Assembly (NCBI GenBank): GCA_023374045.1
Contig: CM041776.1
Coordinates: 319,325,925 to 319,389,924, forward strand
Direction of reading: 5' to 3'
From: Limonium bicolor
Taxonomy: Eukaryota; Streptophyta; Magnoliopsida; Caryophyllales; Plumbaginaceae
DNA: 64,000 bases
The translations under genes were made by a program, and so were the position numbers. Of this stretch, positions 33,301 through 45,159 are shown piece after piece (the first letter of the stretch is position 1; every line of letters begins with the position of its first letter). The notes below the pieces were generated by a model, which was not told the origin of the DNA, ran no database searches, and saw only the letters and a program-made list of their open reading frames with translations.

Positions 33301-36300
33301 TCGCTCATTTTGTTCCTTGACCCTTGAGGGTTTCTCCTCTAGGGAGCTATTTCCTCAATAGACGACACTTACCCACTAGTCGGGTTATACTTAGAGTCCT
33401 CTTATTACAACTGGGATTCATATCCATGATCCACATACTCCACATAACAGCACACATCACATTTTAACGTACATACAACATAGCTTGGAGAGGGTCACGT
33501 GAGGACACGTACCCCGAGATGTGAGTTAGTAACCTCATTGGATCCTAGAGAACCTTTGTATCCCCATGCTAAGCTCTTTATACAATAACTTATTGTTCTA
33601 CATAGAGAACGTAAATTTACTTAAGATGCGTCGGATATAACATAGTTCCGTACACACTGTACATATTAACTTTACTGAGATGTGTCGGTCTCAATATAGT
33701 ACCGAACACACCGTACATAACCCTCTAGTCCCGAACAATAGTCGAGGTTGGTAAGCCTTGGTTAAGTTTACCGATGATTGTAATCCAAGAAGGAAAAACG
33801 ACCATAACATAACATAACAAGGAGCAAGGTAAGGCAAATATGGATACCCACTCTCAAACAACGCGCGACCGGAATGACCGGATTCCTCACCCCCATTAAT
33901 ATATATATATATAAATATAGATAGTTAAGAGTTCCATTATGGAACCTATCACATCCACACACTATATGGTGTTATAACCGGGTTAAACACACAAGAGAGG
34001 TAAACATACTTACACACACAAACAACACACAACTAACTCACGCATAGCCGCGGTTAGAACGTTCCCATGGTTTGGGTTGTTAAATCCGATTACCACTCTT
34101 AAGTGATCCTAGATTTGGTTAGCTAAGGGTTAACACTTTCGAGGTTTAACAGTATCGGAGTTAAACACGCCACATTAACGAATTACTAAAAACTCATTTC
34201 ATGCTTATTCTTGCAAGGTGGCAAACATTCAGAAAAACACATTGGCATACAAGCCGGTGTAATCCGGTAGTACACAGGTTGCAAGAAAACCATACCTGTC
34301 ACCAAGGTCCACTCTATTGTGTCCTCTTATGTTCCTCGAATAATTCTTGAACAACTGGGAACATTACAATTGCTTTCATTAACATCGGGGGTAATATGAT
34401 TGTTTAACGTCTAATGCCCATGGTTAACCCCGTTAACTAGTTAAATAACTTCACATTTTTAACTTGTTTTACTTTCACATTTTACTACAACTTTTCTCCC
34501 ACTTAATTGTCATTATAACTCACCTAACATGTCTTAAATCACCTTATAACATCATTGCATACCAATCCTCATCATTAGAAGCCTTAAATTTTTTTTTATA
34601 TATATATATATAAGTGGCCGACCGACCTTGCAGGGTAGGTCCCAAGGTCGGTCGGAACCAGAAACATTCCCGTCTGCAAAATTTTAGCCTGACCGACCTT
34701 GCCAATGTCGGTCCTAAGGTAGGTCGAAGTCAGAAAGCTTCCTGGAGGGTATTCTGGGCCCAACCTACCTTGCCAAGGTCGGTCCTAAGGTAGGTTGAAA
34801 CCAGAAACTTGTTTTTAAGTGTTTATTTCACTCCAAATTCACCCCAATCTTTTCCTAATCATTCCATAACCTTTCCACATGTTTCCTACATATTTTTGGC
34901 ACACTAAAACCCTCTCAAATCATCCCAAAAACTCCTTAAACATTTACTCAAACTTTTACTAAATCCTTAACACTTAGAACATTTTACCTTACACTTGTAA
35001 CTTGTAATTTTGCTTAAAACCTCCACTAACCAAAGTGTTCTTCCACAACAAGATAACCACTCCTAAATCATCATTTGACATCACACTCATCCCCTTTACA
35101 CACACTCCTCAAGTCTTTCCCACAAGTTCATAATTAAACCTTCGCAAGGCATTATACTTCTTTTGTTTACCAAGTTTTGCACAAGTCTTAACAACATTCT
35201 TACCATAACTTTGGTGTGTCTTAGACACCCATTTGAACTCTAAATCCTCCATGACAACTCCTAATTCATTTTAACACTCACGAACACCTTAATTCACTTT
35301 CCTTTACCAACATAACCTATAGTGATTCCTAGTACAACCTAGGTCATCAAACTTCATTTAAGCACTTAAAACTCCTTGTTTACTCACCAAATTTTGACAT
35401 AGCTTCTCTTGTATCACCTTACACCAAAACACATAGTTTTTCACTTTTATACAATCCAAGAACACTCAATCCCATAATGCACATTCTTACACACAAACAT
35501 ATGGTTTTTTTTCATCCTTTAACCATTAAAGACATTCATCTTCTCAAGAAATGTTCTTTACACACAACTAAACCTTTAAACTACACTACATCACAATATA
35601 GTGCATAAAATTAAATTGCTTGGCACTTAGGCCCTTAAATAACATGGCTCTTAGGCCCTTAAATTGCATTAATCTTAAACACTGAATTTCCACATTTAAA
35701 TGCCTTCAACCTGCAATTACACACAACAAGGCTCCCATTGAAATAGAAGTATTCTTGTAATTCACCTTGTGATTGTTTTACTAGCTCAAATTGCCATTTG
35801 TTCCTTAGTCACAAGTTCTCAAAGATGATTAAGTTTTTTCTCCTAGGTTTTATAGCCCTTACTTAATGTAAACTCTAAGCTACACTTAGTACATATCTAA
35901 ACCCATCCCTTAAAGCAATAAACCACCTTAAGGTAAGTCATTTACCTTGTTTTTCCAAGTTTTTCCTCACATTCCTCTCCTTGGAATTTCTTGCTTGATT
36001 TTCGGCAAGCCACTTTAATTCCTTTGTCAATGTTCTAACCAATATAAAATTACTCCAACTAAGGGATGCACCAAAACCTAAGGAATCATTCCTAGGTTAA
36101 AAAGAGTTCTTTAAGGTATTAAAATGGATAATTACCTTTGAAGTCTTAGGATAGACTTGGGTATGAATCAAGGAGGACCTCCACCAGTCTTTGGAGATTA
36201 AAACAAGCTAGTTCAAGGAGTAAAAACAAGACTCCATGAGAAGACAATTTTCGGCAATGCACAAAAGTGGAGGAAACTTAGTTTTTCTTTCACTTTTCTT

Positions 36301-36309
36301 ACCTAGAAA

Positions 36310-39300
36310 TAGGGCTGCCCATGGTAGGTTAACCGCCTTATTCGGTTAACCGCTTTCGGTTAACCGGGTCTTCGGTTTTCTAAAATCCAATTCCATTACC
36401 ATTCCATTTAGATCGGTTAACCGGATTCGGTTAACCGTTTAATTCAGTTTTCTAAAATCCGATTCCATTACCATTCCGTTTAGACCGGTTAACCTTTAGT
36501 TCAGTTCGGTTTTATCGGTTAACCTTATAGCCGTGTATTTTTATATTATGGATAAGACCCATATCATTAATATTATAGTACAACATTGATCATTCACCTA
36601 ATTCATGAGTGACAAATCAAACATATGTGACAAAAAATATAATATTGTGCATATTCCCTCAATAACTAACATTAATTATTATATAAGGTGAACATTAATA
36701 TTTAAAGATTTTGGTTGTTTATATAATCGGTTAACCGTGGTTAACCGAGCGGTTAACCGTTTTGGAAAATTCAATATCGTTACCGAAACCGAAACCGGTC
36801 AATTTACATGGTTCGGTTAACCATACCGCAAGAACCGGTACGGTTAACCTGAAAACAGGTACGGTTCACTTCGGTTCACTACAAGAAAAATCAGATTTAG
36901 CTACCACTATATATCAGTAGCTAAATCATCAGTTTTGGTAGCTAAACACAACGGGCTACCGCATTTTATGATTTAGCTACTGATATACAGTGGTAGCAAA
37001 GGTTCTAGTGGCTAAATTAAAAATAGCTACCGTTTTGGAATGCGGTAGCTATTTCGCTTTGGCCTCGCTACTACTTCTCCGATAGCTAGATATTGCTACC
37101 GTTTTAGAATGTAGTAGCCAAATGGCTACTAGTGTAACAGTAGCAAAATGGCTTCGAATATAACAGTTGCGAAATCGTTACTAGTACATCAGTAACAAAA
37201 TCGATACTAGTGTAGCAGTAACAAAATTGCTACTACTTCAATAGTAGCGAAATCGACATTATTATAGCAGTAGCAAAAAAGCTACTAGTATAGCAATAGC
37301 AAAATCGATACTAAAATATTGGTAGCAAAATGGCTACTATCAAGGTAGTATCAAAGTTGCTACTAGTATAGCAATAACAAAATCGATACTAGAATAGTGG
37401 TATAGCCTCCAACTACTGAATAATTGGCACCACCACCATTCAATCCCACAAGAAGTAGTAACTTAACTATTTTTTAAATCGAAGACTATGTTATGTGTAC
37501 ACATCTAGGATCGAACCTTACAACATATGAGTATAAATAGACCTCCATACAAATGACATTTTTAATTTAAACCAGTGTGTTAAAATGTGCATAGAGCAAG
37601 AATCGATCCCCTGAAGTTTGGGATGAGTATAGAATGTCTTAACCATTGTGCCATGAGAGTTATTCACATCATATATAGAAACTACGTGTATATATTGAAT
37701 GTTTGATACTGTAAATATAAATGGAAGTTTTTGCCGAGACATGATCAAACAGAGATATATTAAAATTAATAAAATAGATATACGTTCGATTATGCTACAT
37801 GATATTTTAATTTATATAATATAACAAATTGATTTAATGCAACCAAAATAGTAAAGCTAATAAAAATTTAAGTATATTGTTGGCTTAAAATTATAAAAAA
37901 TTAAAAAAATATACATATATATCTTTTAAAAATCTTTGAAAATGTCAGAAATTATACAAAAAGATAATATATTATGTAAAGTTACTTTTTTAATCAAGTC
38001 TTATTATATAGTGTTACAAATACTAATATAATATACATCATTATATGAAAATTAAAACTTCAAAATAATATATTTGTTTTTGTAAATTTTTATAAATTTT
38101 AATAGATGTATAATATTGTATAATCTTGACTAATTTAAATTGTTATAACTTTACTATTTTTCAAAATCCTATTAATTTGTGTTGTTTTGTAAATTAAAAA
38201 CATTAATATATAGTATATTTATGTACGTTTTATTATAATTTTGTATACTTTTAACATTTTATAAATTTATATATATATATATTCTACTTACTTTGTAAAT
38301 TTTAACCTACACGTCAACTAATTTAAATTGTTATTAGTTTTAGTTTTTTTATGTTTTATTAGTTTATGTGGCTTTTGTAAATAAAAGCATCATATTGTAA
38401 TAAAAACTGTATTAAATTAAATATATATATATATAAAACACACATATATATATATACACACTTAACTAATTTAAATTATTATTACTACTATTTTTATATT
38501 AATTTTGTAAATTTTTAACCAACATATGTACTAATTTAAATAATTAATACTTTTAATCTATTTTATAATGTATTAATATGTGTGATACTTTGAGACTTAA
38601 AAATATTATAATATCAAAAATATATTATGTTAGGTATATCTTATATGATAAAATAAATTCTAGTAGTGGTATATAGTTTAATTATTTTTCACGAATTAGA
38701 CAATTTTTATTTACTTATTGTTATTTTTCAAAATTTTGATAGCTAAAAGCTATACTATATTGAAAAAATCAAAATATTTATATAAAAAGATAATATGTCC
38801 ATTATGGCAGTAGCAGTATAGGTTAGTATTTCGAATTATGTAGTAAGCGCACGTTTAAGTTATAAGACAATAATAATTTTGATACCACATTCATTTGTTG
38901 TATTCTAGCATAATATCAACTAAAGTTGTATTAGCATTATTAGTCGGTAGCAATTTTGAAATTAAATATAGTAGTAATTTTGCTACTTGTTTAAAGCATT
39001 TGCTAATTAAATAGTAGCACAGTAGCAACTACAAGTGCCAGTAGCAATTCAAAATTTTGTTTATCTACTTGGCCATAAAAACTTTAAGATAGTAGCAAGT
39101 TAGCTACTAGTTGTAATATTTTTACTATTGTTGTCGAAATAGTTGCACAATAGCTACCATTTTTGAATTAGCATCCACGAGCAACAACAATTTCTTAATT
39201 TAGCTACCGATATTGGTAGTAAAATTAGTTTTATTGAAAGATTCAAGATTCAAGAAAAAAAATAGCTACTATTGGCGGTAACAGGTAACAAGTAACATAA

Positions 39301-40587
39301 CTTAGTTACCATTGTTGCCCCTGTAGCACAACAACTACCACTTTGTTAATAACATTAGAAATTAGTAGCAACTATTTTAATTTAGATACCAATATGTGTG
39401 ATAGCAATTCATCGTCCCCTTTTTACTTTAGATTTTTTTAAAACTTTTCTTCGAATTTGAGATGTCTTTTTTTCTGAGTTTACTCGATCTCATATCTTAA
39501 AAGCCTGATTTTAATTCAATTATTTTTTTTAGATTACAAGAAAGTACTAGATTTTTTTAATAATGACCCGATTTAATGTACTTGACTAGCTGCCCATAAT
39601 GCTCAACTCTGATTCAGTTTTTATTTTTGCTTTAAGACAACACTTTAACATGATGGGATATGAATGTGTTTAGGTTTTAGATCTGGATGATAAACTATTA
39701 TCAGAATAATAATGACGTAATTAAAATTGTTAATTGGGTAGTTAACCATTTACCCAATCCATAGTTTCAAAGTTATGGTGGATTTTTGCAAAATAATAAT
39801 ACTTCCTCACACTTATCTTTATATACATTAATTGAGGGTAATTTCTTAAAAATATATCTTTCTCATAATTATAAATAGTTGTGTATTTTGAATTATATAC
39901 GTATCACACATTTAAATTATAAGAGAATTATAATTTTGCTATCATTTAAAAATATTAGCTATCATTTCTTATAATGTAGCACAATATTAACCATAATCTC
40001 ATTAACATCATTAGTCGGTAGCAATTTCATAATTAAAGATAGTAACAATTTTTATGCTTGCTAAACATATTAGCTACCGACGCCTAAACAGTAGCAGAAT
40101 GGTAACCGTGATGAGTGTCAGTAGCAATTTCATTAACTTAGCTTATCTATTTGGTAGTAGCAACTTTTAGTAGCAATTTAGCTACTAGTTATAATATTTT
40201 TCGCTACTGCTGCTTTAATAGTAGCGCAATAGCTACCATGATTGAATTAGCCACATCCAGCAGTAGCCATTCCGTAATTTAGCTACCAACATTGGTAGCT
40301 AAATTGTTTATACAAAAAGAACCAAGATGAAATCAAAAATAGCTACTACTAATGGTAGCAGTCTTGTCAGGCGATAGCGATTTGGCTACTGTTTAAAAAA
40401 TCTAGCTACTATTGTTTTTTTGTAGCAAAATAGACAGCACTATGTTAGTACCATTAAAAATCAGTAGCAATTTCTGAAAGTAGCTACCAATATATGTACG
40501 GTAGCAAATCATCAGTAGCTAAATCTGTTTTTTCTTGTAGTGGTTTCGGTCGGATACCGCGGTTTCGGAATTTTTTGGGCAGCCCTA
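36310..40587. mobile_element. hAT-like non-autonomous element rich in CGGTTAACCG, carrying a CACTA element
   Basis: Terminal inverted repeats TAGGGCTGCCCA (36310) and TGGGCAGCCCTA (40587) are flanked by cctagaaa (36302-36309) and cctagaat (40588-40595), an 8-bp TSD with one mismatch. The left part (36330-36870) holds many CGGTTAACCG palindromes; the right part after the CACTA element is only about 45 bases. Net length is about 610 bases, with no transposase. Confidence 0.85.
36877..40542. mobile_element. Non-autonomous CACTA (En/Spm) element, 3.67 kb
   Basis: Starts CACTACAAGAAAAA and ends TTTTTTCTTGTAGTG, the CACTA terminal inverted repeat, with the 3-bp TSD GTT (36874-36876 and 40543-40545). 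Both arms are densely packed with short subterminal repeats: TAGCTACC, GTAGCTAAAT and AGTAGCAAAAT in both orientations (about 36890-37400 on the left, 38940-40530 on the right). The core (37450-38800) is AT-rich and non-coding. No transposase motif is present, so movement would require an autonomous CACTA element elsewhere. Confidence 0.93.
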
Positions 40588-41693
40588 CCTAGAATGAGAG
40601 AAGAAGCAAAGGAGCTCTCAAACAGAACTTTCCCCCTTCAATGGAGTTTCTCCATGGAATCAAAATTGAGCTTTTGGAATTTTGAAAAGAGAGGATGAAA
40701 GGCCTTGACTCAACTAAGACAAATATGTGCTTAGTTTTTGATTTGGAGCAATATTGAACATTTGGTGAGCAAATGAAGTTGAGAAGAGAGGTTGCTGTAG
40801 CAAGAACGGTTTTGGTTGGGAGAATGGAGGAAGATGACGGTGGGAACAAGAGAGAATGAAGAAAGGAGGTGAGAGGTAAGCTTTTGTTAAGATATTTGAC
40901 TTATAAAGGTAAATAGTAACTTTACTTTATTTCTTTTTCTTTTCTTTAGTTGGCTGGCTAGGTTGGTGACTCCCCACCTTAAAAACCGTCCCCCCTTCAT
41001 TACATAAGCTATTTATGGTCTTTTTTGACCATTTAACTAATCAAAGTTGACTTAAGTCAAAACTAGCACTATTTAAGCACTATTCACAAATTAAGGCACA
41101 TAATTGTGAAATTTTTGGTTTCCCATTGATTTAGACTTCCTAATGTGATACTAAGTAGTACACATGTTGATTAAAGAGTAATGATGGACATTTAGCCACT
41201 CAAAACCCATTTCCAAGACAATTTTTCAAAAATGTGCTTTAAGGCTTCTTAAAGCACATTTTGTGTTTTAACTTGTTTTCAAGCTTGGTTTTCTTTAGGA
41301 ATTGATTTAACATGTTCATTAGCATGTTAGTAAGGTCTATGAGTGACCTTTAGGTCTTATACAAGGTTACACCAAGTCTAGGACAAGTATTTGCCTAAAT
41401 TGACTTTATGGTGTCTTCTTGTGTTTTCTTTGGTTTAATTGTCTACCAATGTTTCTTAAGGACTTAATTAGCCTTATTAAATCATAATTGCATATTATTA
41501 AGTCTTGGTAGGCTCTTTGGGTCCTAACCAAGTTCATTCCCAGCTTAGAGCATATTTTTGCTCAAACTGTCTTTTAGTACTTTATTGTGTTTACTATGGT
41601 TTAAATTGCTCACTAATGTTTCTAAGGAACTTTTTAGCCTTAATATACCATAGTTTAACAGTTAACCAACATATCAAGATTTGGGGTATTTCA

Positions 41694-44600
41694 ATCTACC
41701 CCCTTAAAAGAACTTCGTCCTCGAAGTTCACACTTCCCACGCATCATTTGGATTAGAACACGGGGATTACTTGCAAACTAAAACTTCCATAACCAAACAT
41801 ACTTTACATCACGACCTCGGACTTAACGGTCCGGGTAACATATCCACATCCATACATAACATAACATACTTACACGATAACCTCGGACTCAACGGTCCGG
41901 GTATCTTAACAACCTTTGTACTTACATAACAACCCTTAGACTCTCAGGTCTGGGTAACATAATAACATTCAGACTCATAGGCCTGGGTAACATAACCAAT
42001 TCAGAAACCAACCACATTAGGACTCAAGGTCAAAATAATATTTATTCACATACCACACAACATGTCTTAGCATGTATTGCAATCAAAAATACCTTTTTAT
42101 ATACACTGTGATCCCGCAGAACCCAGTCGCGATGGACACCTTCTAGTCCCTGTTCCTTTGGGAGATCAAAAAAATCACTTAATTTTTAACATATATACTT
42201 CTCATGTCACCGGTCCAAAGACAAAGGCTCATACGTCCTCAGCTCGTGAGCAAGTACTACAAAAATATTCTTTATGAGGTTAAGTAGGAGAACTTTCTTT
42301 ATTTAAAGTATCAATCGAAGGTTTTGAAAATACCAATTGAAAATCCTTTGAAAACTCAATACAACTCCAAGTCCAATTTATGCCCTTTGCATCCTTCCTT
42401 AGCGTGGTTATTTGTGACCACTTATAGGGAGCATCAAGAGTCATCCAACCCTGATGTGATCGGCATCAGTGTTGAACTATCCTTCCACCCCAATTTGTGT
42501 TCGGCTTCCCTTGATCTCATGAAATCAAGTTTCACCTCCCACTTCAATTTCAAGCATCAAGTAATTCACTCATTTCCAATTTTCTATCTTCTTAATCATT
42601 CTAATCATAATCATTACATCTCCAAGGGATAGAACTCCATCTATCTTATATCTCCATTCACTTTTAATCCAGTTACCTAGGGAATTTAATTCTCACCAGG
42701 TTCTAGGTCGGTTTCTTACCCCCTTCATACATCACAATACTGTATATATATATATTTATCAAAATACAATACACGATTTTACATTTAAATATTGTCGGGG
42801 TTTTGTCCCCCCCCGGGAGTTTCTCTACTCCCTTATACTTGTACTCTCACACACAACTGTTAACAAAATAAACACACTTATCACAATGGTATTCGCATCT
42901 TCTGTGCGCAATTACCACAATTAAACCATGAATGAATGCGTATGTTTATGTAACGCACGCACCAATCATCCAAACAAATTATTTTGTGCTATGCACAACA
43001 TACACTTGTACGGTAAGACACACTAAGCGGTTTTGCGCTCTACCCCCCTTAAAAGGGATCACGCCCACGTAATCAAACACTGAACATTGGTTTAAAATGT
43101 TCTGCCGCCGTGAAGTATTTTAACTTCCACGCGGTCTGTTATACAATGCGTTCTGGTTAGAAGATCTTAACCATATTGGCGGTTTAGTCCCTAAACCAAG
43201 AATTCTCATTGTAGTTTGTTTAACTCATATTCGGTTTCGGTTCTGGCCTGTGAGACTTTTAGGCGTTAATAATTAGCCATTTATTCGTATTCACGATGCA
43301 CAATCGGTATCTGAAGCATGGGTTCACTGACCTCTGCTGCGTAACTTTGATAACTTTAGGGCTTAGTTGCCCCATTCATTATTGTTACTGTATTTTAGAA
43401 CTCCAACTTATCACCTTTATCTTGGTAATAACGGTTTCTCAACCGATGCGTGGTATTTCTTACCGTGCGCGAATTTGGTGAGTTTCAAAACTTTCTATCC
43501 ACTTCCATGATAATTTACTCTGTATACTGCTATGTACCTCACAATGATTGACTTGTGTTCTTCCGACTTACTGTCGGTTGAGATTGAGTTACTACCTAAT
43601 GTGTAGTTCTCTCTCGGTTACTTCCCACACTTGAGGTATATTCCATACCAATGTTTAGTATTCCGTGTTACTGCAGTCACTTATTGCTAATCCTGCCTCC
43701 ACGTTTGGTTATGTACCAGTACTCTTTCATTGGTACGACCTTGCATTTCCTATGCCTCGGTCTTATAACGTTATAAGTCTTTTGTTGTTCTACCACAATT
43801 AACATCTTCCCAACTTCCTAGCTATCTCACTCGATCATTACCGCGCAAGCGCAATACCAAAACACTCAGTCATACAGAGTGCAGAGGCGTAAACTCTTGG
43901 CAGTAAATCTCTTATGTGATTGCCATAGGAATTCACACTGTTTAACTGAGATTCTTATCACATAGTACTGGATACTGGCTTACTACCTAGTTTATTTGCT
44001 ATCACTTACCGTTGTATCTCCACTAGGTTTAACTCATAACTTTGCTCAGTTGCCATATTATCGTTTAACAATACTTATACAACGGTCGCTTATTGCGCAC
44101 CGTGTTCTTACTTCTTGCACAACAATAACTTACATGGTATTCACTGTCATGTTAGCTTCCGCACATGTACTTCATCATTCGTGTTACGGCTCATCATTCA
44201 TTTGGATGACCACTGAATACACTATTTTTCGAATCTTTATACTCCTTGAGTGTTGTTCACTCGAGTTATAAGCCGGCGTTATTCAGCTCGGTATTTCACA
44301 TTATACACACATGCTACCAAACTAACTGCTCTCCCGCAATAACCACGTGGTCAATCCTCAACATATTTCTTGAACTTGGTTCACATAACTACCGCTCCTA
44401 CGGTCTCGCAATATCGAGAGGTATCCCCACTCTTAAAGTAGTGGTTCGTTCTCCGCTCTATTTACTTGTATAATATAAACTTCCATAATCAATTTAAATC
44501 TACATGACACATTTTGTTTGTGGCTTATAAGCCTTATTGCCTCGAGCTTTGCTCATTATAGGTTGTTTACACACATTTACTTCTCTGTACAACATTACAT

Positions 44601-44953
44601 AGTTTAGAGGTAGTATTGGGCTCCATGACAAGGTCGTTGTACCACGCTTCCTTTCGTGGGATGCCCCTTCAAGGATGTCAGACTTCCTTCGACGACTTAT
44701 GTTTAAACTGGGTGTTAGTCGTTTCTGTCACGTTATTTCATTCAACAATTATGGATCCAACACCCTTCAAGGATTGCTCATGAGTGTGGCTAAGTAATAC
44801 CATTACATCTGGCTCGCACTTATTGGTATGATTAGTTAGCTACGCCGTTTTGTGTTCTTAACTGGGTTTACTATCCTCTTCTATGAAGATCGATATTCCC
44901 TGGTAGTCCAGGTGATCATTCCGGGAGTTTCATCCCGTTTGTTACACATTAAC
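41694..44953 (-). other. Internal remnant of L2, no intact gene
   Basis: Adjacent to the LTR is a probable polypurine tract (minus strand, 41712-41694). Next are about three to four tandem ~70-80-base units at 41800-42010, each with cctcggactcaacggtccgggtaacata or a diverged form. The remainder (42020-44953) is more GC-balanced than its surroundings and has several short open frames on the plus strand, but I see no RT, integrase, protease or chromodomain motif on either strand. It may be a long 3' untranslated region or heavily decayed pol. Confidence 0.5.
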
Positions 44954-45159
44954 TTGCATATTATTAAGTCTTGGTAGGCTCTTTGGGTCCTAACCAAGTT
45001 CATTCCCAGCTTAGAGCATGTTTTTGCTCAAACTGTCTTTTAGTACTTTATTGTGTTTACTATGGTTTAAATTGCTCACTAATGTTTCTAAGGCACTTTT
45101 TAGCCTTGATATACCATAGTTTAACAGTTAACCAACATATCAAGGTTTGGGGTATTTCA
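44954..45159 (-). repeat. 206-bp stub of the 5' LTR of L2
   Basis: Matches 41488-41693 in the same orientation with four differences that I count in 206 bases. The match begins at ttgcatattatt in both places. The rest of this LTR is missing, giving a truncated 5' LTR directly joined to internal sequence. Confidence 0.88.

Larger units (their letters stand above)
32727..41693 (-). repeat. 3' LTR of L2 (about 4.7 kb net), split by hAT/CACTA insertions
   Basis: Starts TGAAATACCCC-like at 41693 and ends GGGGTGTTACA at 32727 on the minus strand. Landmarks are shared with the other two family members: terminal palindrome (ggtctgatggaccaga, 32859-32874), CACGTG at 32830-32835, a GC-rich inverted module at 34615-34800 (GGTCGGTC and GACCGACC) and the cttaggcccttaaat block at 35625-35690. 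The insertion at 36310-40587 divides it. Confidence 0.78.
32727..45159 (-). mobile_element. Long-LTR family, copy L2, inverted, with degraded 5' LTR and internal region
   Basis: Flanked by ggctt (32722-32726) and ggcat (45160-45164), a near-perfect TSD. On the minus strand it starts TGAAATACCCC at 45159. The first 206 bases of the 5' LTR remain (45159-44954), then about 3.3 kb of internal sequence (44953-41694), then the full 3' LTR (41693-32727) carrying a hAT-like insertion. Just before the 3' LTR the minus strand reads gaggacgaagttc then a purine tract aagggggtagat, like the end of chromovirus-type Gypsy elements and their polypurine tract. No intact pol was found. Confidence 0.78.

Noticed and set aside
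43296..44473. Several overlapping open frames of 60-90 codons on the plus strand
   Set aside because: No recognisable domain. They lie in the internal remnant of a minus-strand LTR element and in DNA with fewer stops because of its more balanced composition.
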